Below the pieces are notes generated by a model. That model had not been told where the DNA came from, searched no databases, and was given only the letters and a program-made list of their open reading frames with translations. A DNA stretch of 64,000 nt from Metellina segmentata (Eukaryota > Arthropoda > Arachnida > Araneae > Tetragnathidae): the NCBI GenBank assembly GCA_947359465.1, contig OX375873.1, forward strand, positions 57,693,573 to 57,757,572, written 5' to 3'. The position numbers and the translations under genes are program-made. Position 1 is the stretch's first letter; every line of letters begins with the position of its first letter. This document shows, piece by piece, positions 45,737 to 59,048 of this stretch.

Positions 45737-48700
45737 ACATACAATTTTTTGGACTGTTATTTAATGATTTGAAACAGTATGTAAATATGAGTTATATCAT
45801 TGTAACTACGAAACAAAGGATAAAACACTGAAACATTGTAAATACTTTTTTTTCATTTATTCCAAATGTAATTTGTCTTTATTTTTTCAGTTGTTTTAAC
45901 TAAAAATCATTATCCTATTCATTACATTTCGTCCTCATAATAACAGTGGATAGGATACATCTAATTTAGCTAGAATATTCAGTTACAGTATACTTGAAAA
46001 CTCCAGAAACGTTTTTAACATAAAGTAAATTATTTTACCTTAAACTTCCATCTAAATTTATCCAAAATTTATAATTTACATGTAAACTACAGAATATTGT
46101 GCTTAGTTATGGTACAACGAAACCATTGCAAAAAAATAAATAATAATAATAATTTAAATATAAAGCAATATCTAATTTTGTATATAAAAGAGATTCGCAT
46201 AACAGATAACTATATAATATTTTTAGATTAGTAAAATGTAGCTTTATTTAATCAGATTTGATTTGATTTGATAAAGACATATTTAAACAAGTAAACCGAA
46301 CTAATTGTTTTATTATAAATTTTTTTAAATCTGAGTGGAGAGAACGTTTGTTCTCTTTGTAATTGAGGCTTTGAGAATGTTGAGGCTACAAAGATTTTAA
46401 CGAAGTTTTTGTGTTAAATCTACTGTAAATTGTGTAAATTTTTATCTATAGCTTAAATCAATTTAATGAGTATTTATGTAGATATGAAGACAAGTTTGAA
46501 TACTTTATAGAAATACCGGTTACTCGAAATTAAATTCTACTTTCGTTTACTCAAAAGCAACGTTAAGCATCACCTCGAAAGACCATTGCCATTATCAGCC
46601 TTTTAACAATGATCAATTACTAAGTAAAATTTTACACATGAAAAAATTCATGACTAAAACATGTTTTCCTATTTTTTTTTTCCGAAATGGAATTTTTACA
46701 TTACAGTTTGACTTTTAAGTAACAAGAGTGACGCTATAATATAAATTCTTATTCCCTTTGTAGGATAAAGTATACACAATACTTTTTAATTATCTAAAAC
46801 CTTATAACACAACAGTGGATACGCTCTGGTCAATTTCAGCCCTAACCACTGATCTCAATTTTAATCAAATTAATTCATTGTTTTATTTTTTAAACATTAT
46901 AAAACATTAATAATTGTAAATATCTACACTTCAACTCATAAAGTTTACTTTTGATCATGATAGACAGTATTATAACATTTACTTAGGGAAAACCTAGTAC
47001 AAAATGTAAAATTAAAGATAAACGTATAAGACTCTACGAATTTTAAAAAGTAAATGTAATGTATCGGCATTAATTCATACATAATAAAATTCCGATTCGC
47101 GATAATTCTATATGCCTTTATTCTAAGTATAAAACGAAATGTTTACTCCAATTTAAAATTCCAGCCCGCAAATTAAAATTAATAAACTAGCTGCCAGTAA
47201 ATAAACGTAAAAATTTGTAGAAACAATTTAATTTAAAAGCACTTTTAATTTCAAAAATATATCAGTGTACTATAAATAATATTATACGGATGTTATGAAT
47301 AAAAGTAAGTACTTATGTGTGAATTTAGTTGAATACGCCTTTATTTATTTAACAACTCTCTCTTATCAAACAAAGTTTAAATCAACAACAAAGAATGCAC
47401 ATAAGAGCATTCTATAGTGTCGGTGTAGACTTTCAATACAGAATGCATATAAATGCATTCTACATTGAAAGAAAATTAACGCTAAAACCAAAGTTACAAA
47501 TAAATATGTTCACCTTAGGTCTTCTGAAATTATGTATCGTTGTATTTTTCTAGAGTAATTATCTGTTTTCCTTATACACCACTAATTTTTTAATAGCAAA
47601 CGTGATCAGAATAACTATTGTAAATGAAGACTTCAGCAGAAGATTTGATTAAAACGAATTTGCGGTAGAGATTGACATATAAAACACGCTTTCTTACTAT
47701 CAACAATTAATAAACGCCAAGTTTATGCAAATACTTGGTCAAGGATCTGAAAAGTTGGTGCTGTTTTCTTATAGTGATAGAACTGTTACATAAAAAAAAC
47801 TGAACGTGTAGCCTTGACTTCTTATTGACTTGTCACTCGAATGATTTTAAAATACACATTAGTTCATTGTCTGACAACACAAAGGTCTATAAGTTCATTG
47901 AAATAATTATTCTTTAACGCTTTGTTTGTTAGTTAACAAAGAACGAGCTGTTTTAAATAAATGAATTATTTTTGCTAAAAAGTGGTATAAATTGATGCAT
48001 AAAAGTGCAATTAACATAATAGACTTTCTTTTTCTTGGAAAATGAATCATTTAAAAATTGATAGTGACATAGATACATGCATTATTTGGGATGTCGTTTA
48101 CATTCATATTCAATTTAGAAAATCCAATTTAAATTTAAATTAAAAATAAATACTTAAAAGATAATAGCATTATTCGTTTAATAGCGCTATTAAGCACTAA
48201 ATAGCACTATTCGTTTTGACCGAATGCTAGTTTTATGCTGAAAATTATATAAGTTATAAGAGGTAACAACCATAAATAATTTTTTTTTAATCACACGATT
48301 TACGAATTCATTTTATTAATTACATTATTTACTTTTTCAGCTTTCTTAAATCAAAAAAATATAATGATGTGCATATGTAGTAATCTAATACTATGTCTTA
48401 TAATACAGTCAGTACATGAGATACTGAGATTTAGTCACTCGCAAAATTTATTTCAGAGGAAAATTGCTTCGGAAGAATCCTTTACAATGTGGATAAAATA
48501 ATGTTTCATGCTTAATTTTAGGGACAGTAACAAATACTTCTCTGTGATTTTCTTTAACTAAATGTATTAAAACTAGTGTTATATGGGTTTAATTTAGAAT
48601 AAAACAATCACAAATAAAAGGGGGGAAATATACAAGGGATAGATATAATGAGTTTATCTTTGCTTCATGGAATGTAAAATTTGTAAGAAAATGCTATTAA

Positions 48701-49602
48701 TTAGCATTTAATAGCTCTCTGATATAACATATATTTCTTAATACTGTAAATAATCTTAAAATAAATTAAATTTATGAAAATTAGATTAAAATACCCCTGG
48801 AGTTGGAACAATACTCCGTTAGTACAAAAGTATCAAGTTTTATAGATGTTCTTAAAGTTAAATTTAGATTTGAAATTAAAAACATATTAATGGATGTTTT
48901 TAAAAACAAATAAAAAAATTAGAAAGTTGTAAATCGCAACGATTTACTGAACTATTTATTTATATTCATAAGTAGTTTATTCAGTGAATTACGCAGAAAA
49001 GTGACTTTGACATTTGATTATGTGCTCTGCATTTCGTATTTTCAGACTCAAGCTCTGGTATTATCATTTATCAATATAATGATAATAAATTTTAAAAAAT
49101 ATTGAAAATATATTTTCCTTTGATTATTTTATCATCTTATGATATCTCTAAACCTTTTAATAGAGCTTTCACACACATTTTAAAAATATAATTGAACTTA
49201 TACATGTTTTATACCAAAACAGGATAGGTTTTTAGAGTGTTTATGGCCCAAGAGCAAGTTTAAAGAGACACTACGAAGAATTTATGAGAGGTAGCGTTCA
49301 ATGTAAAGACGGCTTTTCTATGCAATTGGTTAGGGATATCGTTCTGAGGAAACGTTTCTCCTCACACAAAAAGGGAAAAAAAGGGCCATCTAAATTTCTG
49401 TAAGATTATAATAAAGAGAAACTGAGAAGTGTAAGTCAGCTGAATCTATAAATAAAAAAACTGAACCTGCATTGAATTGATGGAATACAGACCGCTGCCA
49501 AAGAAATGAAGAATACAATCCAAACTACATGAGGAATAGGGTAAATTTTCTAACCAGTCAAATGATAAAGAGGACTATTTCCCATAGTGGATAAAATAAG
49601 TT
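45737..49602. other. Long AT-rich stretch, one hairpin
   Basis: Nearly 4 kb of AT-rich DNA with no ORF over 60 codons. The only structure I see is the hairpin cluster at about 47390-47471, listed separately. Confidence 0.6.
47430..47471. repeat. Near-perfect 42-nt hairpin
   Basis: CTTTCAATACAGAATGCAT (47430-47448) is complementary to 47453-47471 with two mismatches and a 4-nt loop. About 40 bp upstream AGAATGC...GCATTCT forms a second small inverted repeat with the same core word. It is short for a pre-miRNA. Confidence 0.7.
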
Positions 49603-50150
49603 ATTAATTATAGTGGCTCATAAAATTTTAGAGCACTTCTTATCATATAAAGAATATCAACCATTGGAGACCATTTCAAACTTCCTTGGGGATTGTCAAA
49701 TATTCGTATCCCTCACCACGATTGTTATTCTTTGAAACAGATGAACATTTCGATAGGCACATTTCCATAGCTCATTTATGTCATTTTTTGTGTAACGGAT
49801 GAGATAGTTTCATGTTTAAAATTGTTACTGGTGGCAAAAGTTTGGATAAATGTACAATCTTATCAAAAGAATATCAACCCCTGAGACATCATTAATTATA
49901 GTGGCTCATAAAATTTTAGAGCACTTCTTATCATATAAATAATATCAACCTTTGGAGACCATTTCAACCTGCTTTGGGAATTGTCAAATATTTGTATCCC
50001 TCACCATGATTGTCATTCTTAGAATCAGGTGAAAATGTCAATAGGTATTTCTGTAGCTCATTTATATTATTTTCTGTGTAACGGATGTGATAGTTCCATG
50101 TTTAAAATTGTTACTGATGGGAAAAGTTTGTATAAAATGTACAACATGAG
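49603..50150 (+). repeat. Tandem duplication, 288-bp unit
   Basis: ATTAATTATAGTGGCTCATA begins at 49603 and again at 49891. Both copies continue with AGAGCACTTCTTATCATATA, TGTATCCCTCACCA-like sequence and CATGTTTAAAATTGTTACTG. The second copy ends near 50145. Within copy 1, the phrase CTTATCA...GAATATCAACC appears twice (near 49638 and 49859), suggesting slippage at the junction. Confidence 0.88.
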
Positions 50151-51050
50151 GTATTCGCAGCAACCTGAAATAAACTTGACTGTCTTTGTTTACACAAACA
50201 CACACAACTTTCTTTGTCGTAAGAATACCATAATTCTGTGGCAATAATCACGATGGAAATTTAAAGCAGGTTCGCAGGCTGCTGTTATCTGCCAGCTCTG
50301 CGCGAAACCAAGTATAAAGTCGCACGTGCGTGTGCTATTATGTCTTACTCGCCCACTCAAAATTGTAATTTCTGATATCTTTTCTCAAATTTCTCAATCT
50401 TTTTTCAAATACCAGACCTTTTGAATTTTATTATTTATCATTGTTAATTTTAGGTTTGAATAAATTGTGTTTTCCTATTTCTGTATTCCTTGCCCAATGA
50501 CAACGTGTTGGAATAGCAGCGAATATCCAATTTCTGCTACTCAGCATTAGAGCTGGGGTCCTTCCAAAAGCCAGAGCCGGAACCACCAAAGTTCATATTT
50601 GGAACCATAAACTCCCTTTTAAGTATCTGCTAGAGAATTGATATAATCTCTCTTAAAGTAAGACAAAATCGTGCCTATTAATTATTCGAAGATTTCTAAA
50701 TTTTGACATAGGTTTCTAAAGACTATTAAAATCAATAAAACTTGCATTTGTTTTCCAGAATTTATAAATCAATTGGTTTTATTAAAAGATGTACTCAGTA
50801 ATCAAGTAACTACGTATATAATTCTGAACAGATGCGAGGTTTTCTTTCATAAATCGTACCTCAGGAACACATCTTTAGGTGTATACGAGGTGTATTTGAG
50901 GTACCTGTGTGAGTTGTTTTCCTTTCATTTTTAACCTCGCCTACCCAACTGCTTTTTATTTTTTCCATCTCCCTCATTTCGGTTGTCTCTTCGGAGGTGA
51001 AGACTTCCCTGGAGAAGATTTTAGTTATTAGCTCGTTTTGGAGATTATAT
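50151..51050. other. Mixed DNA, no feature recognised
   Basis: A slightly GC-richer patch at 50265-50340 has no recognised feature. Confidence 0.45.
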
Positions 51051-51054
51051 CAGC

Positions 51055-51357
51055 CACATGTTTTCCTTGCATGGACACCTTTGTCCTTGGCAAAGCAGAT
51101 CTTGGCAGCTAAGGGACGACATACTGACTCAACACTCTACTTTGGCCCATGCTTCAGGTAAACGGAAGGTGTGTATAGGTCTTACGTACAACATCTCATC
51201 TGAAAATTTGAACGCTTCTATGGGAGTTGTACCTGATTCAGACTGCTCCATAATCCGTACAAAGGAACCCTTGAGAACGTACGGGACGAGGATATATGCA
51301 AATGTAGTACGATCACGATCAGGCGAGATTGGGAGTACACTTGTATGAAGCATCTAA
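51055..51357 (-). CDS. Coding-like stretch of unknown family
   Basis: Frames are open on both strands in GC-richer DNA. The minus-strand frame (51353-51129, 74 codons) reads YILVPYVLKGSFVRIMEQSE, then EAFKFSDEMLYV, and ends VEC before a TGA. Beyond that stop the same frame stays open for about 27 more codons and is Cys-rich (SCQDLLCQGQRCPC). An AG just before its first ATG could be a splice acceptor. The pattern faintly recalls Cys-containing extracellular domains, but I do not recognise it. It may be a decayed exon or a chance frame; the strand is uncertain. Confidence 0.25.
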
Positions 51358-52585
51358 CCTTGTCATTCATTTGACCAACCGACATTCCCATCCCGTATAA
51401 GGGTTGGCTGTCTCAGCTGTCCAGTCTGTTCGTATGTGCCGGACCCTCAGCTCTGCTTGAAATACATGCATAATGCACATTCTACCATAAAAACTCTTGA
51501 GGCATCCACATTTAGTTTTACAGAAAAGGCCTCTTTCACGAAATACATAATTTTAATACAATTTTATTATTATTATTTATTCCTCCAGTGAATACACACG
51601 AAAAGAAATTAATATTGATAATCGGATCAAAATAATTCGTAATTATTCCGTTAATGGTGGTGAAATTCTGAAATTTTGCAGTTCTGTTGGAAGCAAAATT
51701 ACTCACCAGATTCATCATGTCCATATAAACAACGCCGGGTAATATTATGCTTCTTTCTATGTTATGATACTTTATTAAGAAAATTTTATTGAATTTTGAT
51801 CAGAGATGTCGAGTATACCGTAAGTTGTTTTGTATATGATGGTTGCAATTACATATTCATTTTGGTCAACACTAGTCACACTACTAGTCACACTAGTCAA
51901 ATAATACCATTCCTCTTTATCTTCAATCTATAAAATACATTTTGTTAATCCTTCCGAGTTTAATAGTACTACTTATATTGACCCTCTAATGAAATATGAA
52001 ATCACATAAAATGAGTTATATTTTGTACTTGCATAACTTATCGTGATACACTCCCGAAAACCACTGTATGATGCTCTTATATATTCAAGTAGAAGGTAAT
52101 AATTTGTGAATTTCTTTTTAAACTTATTAAAGAAGTTTATTTTGAATTTTTTTTAATTGCTCAAAATTATATTTAAATATTACAAATATATTCTTACTTT
52201 TATTTATATTAATGTAATCCATTGCGTTTGTAAATAATTATAAGACTACATTATTAAAGAGAAAATACAACACTGATATAAAAATATGTAATATGGCTCT
52301 GAAACCAAACTTTTCATAAATAATGTTTATATTTTTATCTCGTTTACATTTTTATATCTGTTTACGATGAACACTTATTTCCATAAAATTATGCATATGA
52401 AGTTTTTCATAGCAATTGTTGAATTTACTTTAATTTAAGTAACCGATGACCTAAGAAACTTACGGTAAACTCTAATATTCTTAACTAAGACTATCATGCT
52501 CGGTGAAATAGGTTTATCATTGTTACAAACTGAAAAGGCGATTGATACGAATTAAATTTGAGGTTGAACATCCTCGTTCGAATAA
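51358..52585. other. AT-rich DNA, no feature recognised
   Basis: No gene or repeat recognised apart from a short CTAGTCACA tandem near 51885. Confidence 0.5.
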
Positions 52586-52589
52586 ACAA

Positions 52590-52902
52590 TATAAAAGAGC
52601 TTCGATCTCCTTTCGACTGAACTGATACGAAAAGATCTCAGAAGTAATTAAGTTGTTAGTTCAACTTTTCAAAGCGTTAAATGAGTCAGACAGAACCATT
52701 ATCAAAACAAGAACACTCGCCGCAAAAAAAAAAGACGCTGTGTTTTTCAGAAAACCAGATATTCTCATTAAGCAGTCAACTTTGCTCGAGCGTTTCAATT
52801 TACACGGCTACTATCTTGGTCAGCTCCTGCTATGACAAATGGGTTAATCAGACGTATTGTGGAAAGGTCGTAAGGTCATGCAGTCGGTTTTCATATCCGT
52901 AG
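52590..52902 (+). promoter_or_regulatory. TATA box with downstream 73-codon ORF (tentative)
   Basis: TATAAAAG at 52590-52597 is followed about 25 bp on by TTTCGACTGAACTG, which could contain an initiator. An ATG at 52681 (context GTTAAATGA) opens a 73-codon ORF: MSQTEPLSKQEHSPQKKK, then a Ser/Cys-rich stretch. I do not recognise the peptide, and no splice donor or poly(A) signal is clear. The arrangement may be fortuitous in AT-rich DNA. Confidence 0.25.
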
Positions 52903-53214
52903 AGTAATAGAGAAACTGACAGGACCCTAATGTATGCCAGAACACATAGTTCTAATATCTTTCTATGACAATGAGATTTACGAGGACCATTCTTTTTAGA
53001 GCTGTAAACAACGATTCCCTTGCCATTCCCTCTAGCTTTAAATCACTGCTGAAGATGTAACAGCGGGGAATGAAGTCATGTTGTGAATGTACGTTGATTT
53101 CGGATCTTGTCAAACGGATATGAAATTAGCGAGATTAAAAACTTCTAGTGCTGCTTAGCTGCCGTCTATTTATTTTTATTAGTTCTATTTATATGGCGAT
53201 ACATTTTACGGCTA

Positions 53215-53930
<716 letters not shown>

Positions 53931-56635
53931 CATAGACTAAAAAACGAAGCTTTTAATCACCAAGAAGTGTACATAAACAGATCTCGGGCTACATACTTGC
54001 TCACCATAACTGTCACAACAACGGTAAATATTCAGCCTGTGACGAATGATATAAGACGGAGTGTATGAAGACTTGGGGTCAAAGATTAGTGTCGCGAGTG
54101 GAATAGTTATGATTGTTGTACATATCTTCCACGAAACTGGAGGTAGCAATGCATCTTCTCTTCGTGTTACATAACCCGTTATAGACAATTTCAACAAAGA
54201 GAAAAGTTCTCGAATAATATGGAACTTTGTTGCATGTAGGGTAAACAGTGAAATATCTTCTGGAAATTATCGTAAAGAAGGAATTTCCTAATCCAAATAT
54301 TTCAATCAATTCCAAAAAGATAATTTAAAAAATGCGATTACTGTATGAGTGAATTTGTCAAAGCTTAACACTTGCATTCTGTTAAAATAGATTATTCACA
54401 AAAATATTCGAAAAAAGGTTACACATATATTAGAGTGAAACAATTGTAATTTGTTTGGAATATGAACAAAGAATTACTATTAATTATATGATATATGTTC
54501 TATTACTATTAAACGTGTTATTTTTATAGTTTTTGGTACATGTAGAATCCTAAGTAGTAATTCAAAGACAAAATTATTGTACATTGTGTACCAAAGAGAA
54601 TCATACATGTTTACCGTTTGAATGTACATAAAAATCATTTAACTTGCCTCAAATAAATTATTTTGAAATCTGCATGCGTTTTTATTGGCGTTAAAATCGA
54701 TATATAAATATCTACAATCATCTTGAAATAGCATAGAATAAATTTAAATACTATTTAGGTTCATTACAAAAATGCAAGACTAATAAGAGAATGTATAAGA
54801 TATTGCATCAAGTATTGGATTAGGATGTGTAATCCTTTATAAGCTATGTTAATCGAATTCATATTTTGTTTATTAAAATATACCAAAAGTCTAAATTAAA
54901 AACATTAGTTCCATTCAAAACATGGAGTTTCTGAAAGGTAAGATATTAATAATCTTTCTTTGTAACTTTCTAGAACTTTTAGAACAGATTTGAAATTTCC
55001 TCAAAACAGTGAGTGGTTATTGTATCTATGATAAATTATACTACTTATAAGGATATTTTTTAATTAATCGATGGTTACTTTAAAATAAATTATAATTACC
55101 GTCTGACTAAAGGAAATAATGCAATTAATTAGAAACAGATAGTGTATATATCAATATATCAAGAAAGAGAGAGAGAGAGAGCGAAAACAAGTCTGATATT
55201 AAATCAAGCCCATGATAAACACATACTCTACAAATTAGCTCTCATCATTCAAACAGAAAAATATTTCTTTTCTTTTCTTTATTTAATAGGCGATGTACAT
55301 TCTTTCGCTAATTTTCAATGAAACCAGATATAGGTTCCAGAAAGTTGAATTTATGTCTAACGGGAACAACACAGCGAAATATTGGCGATGGTCTGATATC
55401 AATCTCAAAGGAGAAATTGCGTGGACAAGTTTTAGTAATTTTGAACCAATTTGATGAAATTGAATTTGAAGTAATTTTATATTAAAAAACTATTTACTTT
55501 ACTTAAACGAATTTTAGTGCTTTACTAATTCCATCTTTGATATATACTACTAGGCAAAGTTATCAGCTCCTAAAAATGTGCCGTATTTGATTACAATCAT
55601 TGTAGTTCCTCAAAATTGCTATAAAAATGTTAAAACAAAACCTAGAATCTTTTTTTTCCAAAATCAAAACTTCTCTATTTTCGAAAAAAAAGTCAAATTG
55701 TTTTTCTCGGCTTCGTGAATATTTCATTTTTACCTATTTAAAGATCCTATATATATTCACGTTTTGAAATATTCTATAAATACCACCTATACCATTTGCT
55801 AGCTGCTTGAATTATGAATTACATTAAAGAATAAATAGATAAAGGTGATCACTTATACACAAAATGCACTCACAGTTCCCAGCGAGTTAAGAGATTCTAT
55901 ACGGAAAGACACGGTTTTTCTGAAAATGACACTGAAAGTTACAATTAGGTCAATAGGTCGATGCTAGAAACGATCTGACCATGTGATAAGGGAAAGTCTT
56001 CTTGGAGTTACAGCGAAAACTCGACCCGTATACTTTAATAAGACTGTTTTCAAGATTCTGCATTATTTATTAGAAGTTTTCATTGTTGTTCTTTCCTTGC
56101 CTCCTGGGGCTCAAAGGACCTGAATTCGGAAAACGTTTTCCGGAACTTGAATATCATCAAATAATGATTGGACGATTTCGTGGAAGATTTTGAGTTGCCA
56201 GTTGGTTTTTTCTCTCATTTATCATAGTGTGGATTTTGGTGTACAGTTAAACATACGTCATAAACGGTGCAACATTACGGATCTGTGATCAAACCCATAG
56301 AGAAAGATTCGAAGACATAAGCTTTATATTTTAAACCACGGACATATGAGGAGGTTGACTCCTGAGCTGTTACGCAGCTCTAAAATCTTCAACACCATGC
56401 CAATGTGAGGGCATTTGAAACCACTGCAGATTTAACGTGCATCAGTCGCCATGTACACGACGGGTTATTTGTTGTATAACGTTTCAAATTCACAATCCTT
56501 TGGTTTCTTAGCCGCATCTTTTCCAATTGGGGTATCGCGGCCTCTTTGACTTTGTTCTTCAAAAATTGAATTCTATAAATTCGTGAAAAAGCATACATTT
56601 AAGTTGGAAATTAGATTATGTTCTACCTCTAGATT
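53931..56635. other. AT-rich DNA with minor repeats
   Basis: (GA)n at 55166-55183, and a solo arm fragment of the inverted-arm family at 55355-55430 (GGAACAACACAGCGAAATAT, TGGCGATGGTCTGATATCAA). No gene recognised. Confidence 0.5.
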
Positions 56636-56639
56636 TTTT

Positions 56640-56755
56640 GTGACTCAGTGGATTTGTCCGCGAGCTGCAGGAGGTAAAGGTTCGATTCCAGTAACTACCA
56701 TGGGAGTATTTCTATCTTCGGTGACAGTAAAAACTACTTGTTACATCTTGCCCAG
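56640..56755 (+). mobile_element. tRNA-derived SINE with A and B boxes
   Basis: CTCAGTGGATTTGTCCGCG resembles a Pol III A box. AAAGGTTCGATTCC, about 35 bp later, matches the B-box consensus GGTTCGANTCC. The 3' part (TTTCTATCTTCGGTGACAGT AAAA) matches the copy at 44215. It is too degenerate to be a functional tRNA because the cloverleaf arms do not pair. Confidence 0.65.
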
Positions 56756-56759
56756 ATCA

Positions 56760-57240
56760 AACTTTGCAACATAGAAAAAAATATTTCCAACCCATTTCTA
56801 GATATACGGAAAAAAAAAAACTAACCTATGTGTATTATATCGCTACATGCAAGTGGCAGGGTTTTTTTTAGATTTAAATGAAAATTTTACCACAAGTGAT
56901 AAATGTTTAATCTCGTACGATATTCGTAATTTTTTATTAATTTATGAACATACTACATTTTTATTAAACACTAAGAGTTTCTGGTACGCTAAGGGTATTT
57001 TCACCCAAAACATTAGTATTTAATTAAAATATACACCAAAGCGAGCAATAAAAATGAATTTTGAATTTAATTAAAAATATATTTTGAAATATTCCATAAA
57101 TGTGCCTGTCGTTCTTAAAATATTAAATTTATTACCAAATTATTCATTATAAAATCTCTCGTATCATGACTTATAATCATTTCAAATTCCCTGCCGAAAT
57201 TTTAGACCAGTAGTTAGTTTTTAGTATCAAATGATTAAAT
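56760..57240. other. AT-rich DNA, no feature recognised
   Basis: No gene or repeat recognised. Confidence 0.5.
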
Positions 57241-57245
57241 TTATA

Positions 57246-58413
57246 GACTTCTGTGAAGTGTGGTTACTGCCAAAATCAGTAGCCAGAGTAGCCGCCATTG
57301 TTGGAGATCACCGCTGCCACACGCCTCGGCATTGATTCAAAGAGACTTTGGATGTGTGTTCTTGGGGTACAGCAGACCAAGCAGCTTCCACACGTTGCCA
57401 AAGTTGATTCTGGTGTGGCAGCTGGGGATGTAATCTGGGTCAATCGTTGAGTAACCATGGACCACATGTTTTCTATCGGCGAAAGATCCGGAGAGCGAGC
57501 TGGCCAGGGAAGCAATTAAATCTGGCGATTGACGAAGAACCCTTGGACAATGTGTGCCACGTGTGGTCGCGCATTATCCTGTTGAAATATGGCTGTGGAC
57601 AAGCCCTGAAGATAAGGAAGGACAACTGGCTCCAACACCTCGGAGATGCAGTGATGGCTGTTTAAAGTACCGGCAATGCGTACTAGAGGAGTGCGAGAGT
57701 GATATCCAATACCGCCCCATACCATAATACCCGGTGCAGGACCAGTGTGGCGGTGCATATCGCAGCTGTTCAGCATCCTCTTTCCACGGTGTCTCCAGAC
57801 TGGAATCCGACCATCGTGGTGTTGCAGGCAGAAGCGTGACTCGTCAGTAAAGACAATTTCCTTACATTCTGCCGACCACATCCTTCTTTCATCGCATCGC
57901 ACCATTGGCGGCGGAGACGTCTGTGGTTCTGCGTCAATGGTAGACGAAGCAATGGACGTCTTGCGGACAGACTATTTTGCTGTAAACGGCGTCGAATGGT
58001 ACGCGCAGACACTGGATGATGCGTTACAGACTGAATGTGCTGTGCTATAGTTCGTGATATGGCTGAGCGATCCGTCACTGCCATACGCACAATATGCCTG
58101 TCATCACGTGAAGTGTTGCACTGAGGTGGATGCGATCAAACTCGTCGGTCCATCGTACCTTCCTGCATCCAACGATCACATATCCGCATTACAGTTGTTT
58201 GGTTTCGTAAAACACGACTACCGATTTCCCTGAAAGATAATCCACAATCTCGGTAGGCCACTATCCTGCCTCTGTCGAACTCGGATACTTGATCAAAAGA
58301 TGATCGCTGTTTTCTACGAGGCATAATTTATCTTTTTTTTTTTAAACCACAGGAAAAACACAATTGCCGTACTTGAAATCGTCGAAATCTCCAAGCGTTA
58401 AATAGCGCCTGAA

Positions 58414-58416
<3 letters not shown>
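57246..58416 (-). mobile_element. Compact Tc1-like transposon inserted at a (TA)n tract
   Basis: The transposase gene fills nearly the whole element. Presumed ends are GACTTCTGTGAAGTGTGG (left) and, on the other strand, TACTTCAGGCGCTATTTAAC (right). They are only weakly similar (ACTTCxG...). TA flanks both sides, and on the right this is the start of a (TA)29 tract. Boundaries are less certain than for the element at 30729. Confidence 0.65.
57276..58324 (-). pseudogene. Near-complete Tc1-like transposase with frameshifts and a stop
   Basis: The start is MPRRKQRSSFDQVSEFDRGR at 58324. The first helix-turn-helix reads GLSFREIGSRVLRNQTTVMR. The second DNA-binding unit (58090-57770) reads RSAISRTIAQHIQSV and ARTIRRRL. 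Catalytic residues are all present: Asp in VFTDESRF (57516-57905 frame), Asp in FQQDNARPHVA and Glu in SPDLSPIENMWSM. The C-terminus is SMPRRVAAVISNNGGYSGY. Defects are frame changes near 58136 and 57900, an in-frame TAA after FFVNRQI (57518), and two compensating shifts around 57350-57440. Length before damage would be about 345 residues, normal for the family. Confidence 0.92.
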
Positions 58417-58476
<60 letters not shown>

Positions 58477-58515
58477 TTATTATTATTATTATTATTATTA
58501 TTGTTATTATTATTT
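58417..58515. repeat. (TA)n followed by (ATT)n microsatellite
   Basis: TA repeats to about 58472, then ATT repeats to 58515. They lie directly next to the right end of the Tc1 element. Confidence 0.95.
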
Positions 58516-59048
58516 TTTTTAAACTTTCTACAACTTACATTGGATACAAATCGTAAGAATGTATGTCCATCGATTAATTTATTTTACATACATCACATCC
58601 CTGTTGTTAGACAAAATTATGAAAGAAAATACTAAGATGACTAACACAAAAGTTGATTTTGAATTTAGGGAAGGTTATTGATGCCTTTCTTAAAGTTAGT
58701 TTCCTGTAAATTTGCTGTAAATCTAATCGTAAAAATCACGAATCTAACGATAAATAGTCTAACACTCATAGTCTGTCCTACCAATATTTTTGATTTGTAG
58801 CATTCCTGCACCAGGCATGCGCCATTTTCGAATTTCGTCATCCTTAAAGGTAGGATGACAAATGAATTTGATAAGATATTCAAGTCTATAGTATATAAAG
58901 CAAATATACATTTTTTCTTAAAATTTCTATTTAGAGGCTCGCGTGCAATCAGCAAGAATTTGTTTTAAAATTGAGTGTCGTCAGTACAGATAGCTATGGT
59001 AACCGATTATTGTTTTACAAAAATGATGAGTCAATTCGGTAGCATTTA
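58516..59048. other. AT-rich DNA, no feature recognised
   Basis: The 96-codon minus-strand ORF (58665-58955) has no recognisable domain. Confidence 0.5.

Noticed and set aside
56640..56755. A functional tRNA gene
   Set aside because: A- and B-box-like motifs are present, but the acceptor and anticodon arms do not pair and a related degenerate copy exists at 44215, so a SINE is the better reading.
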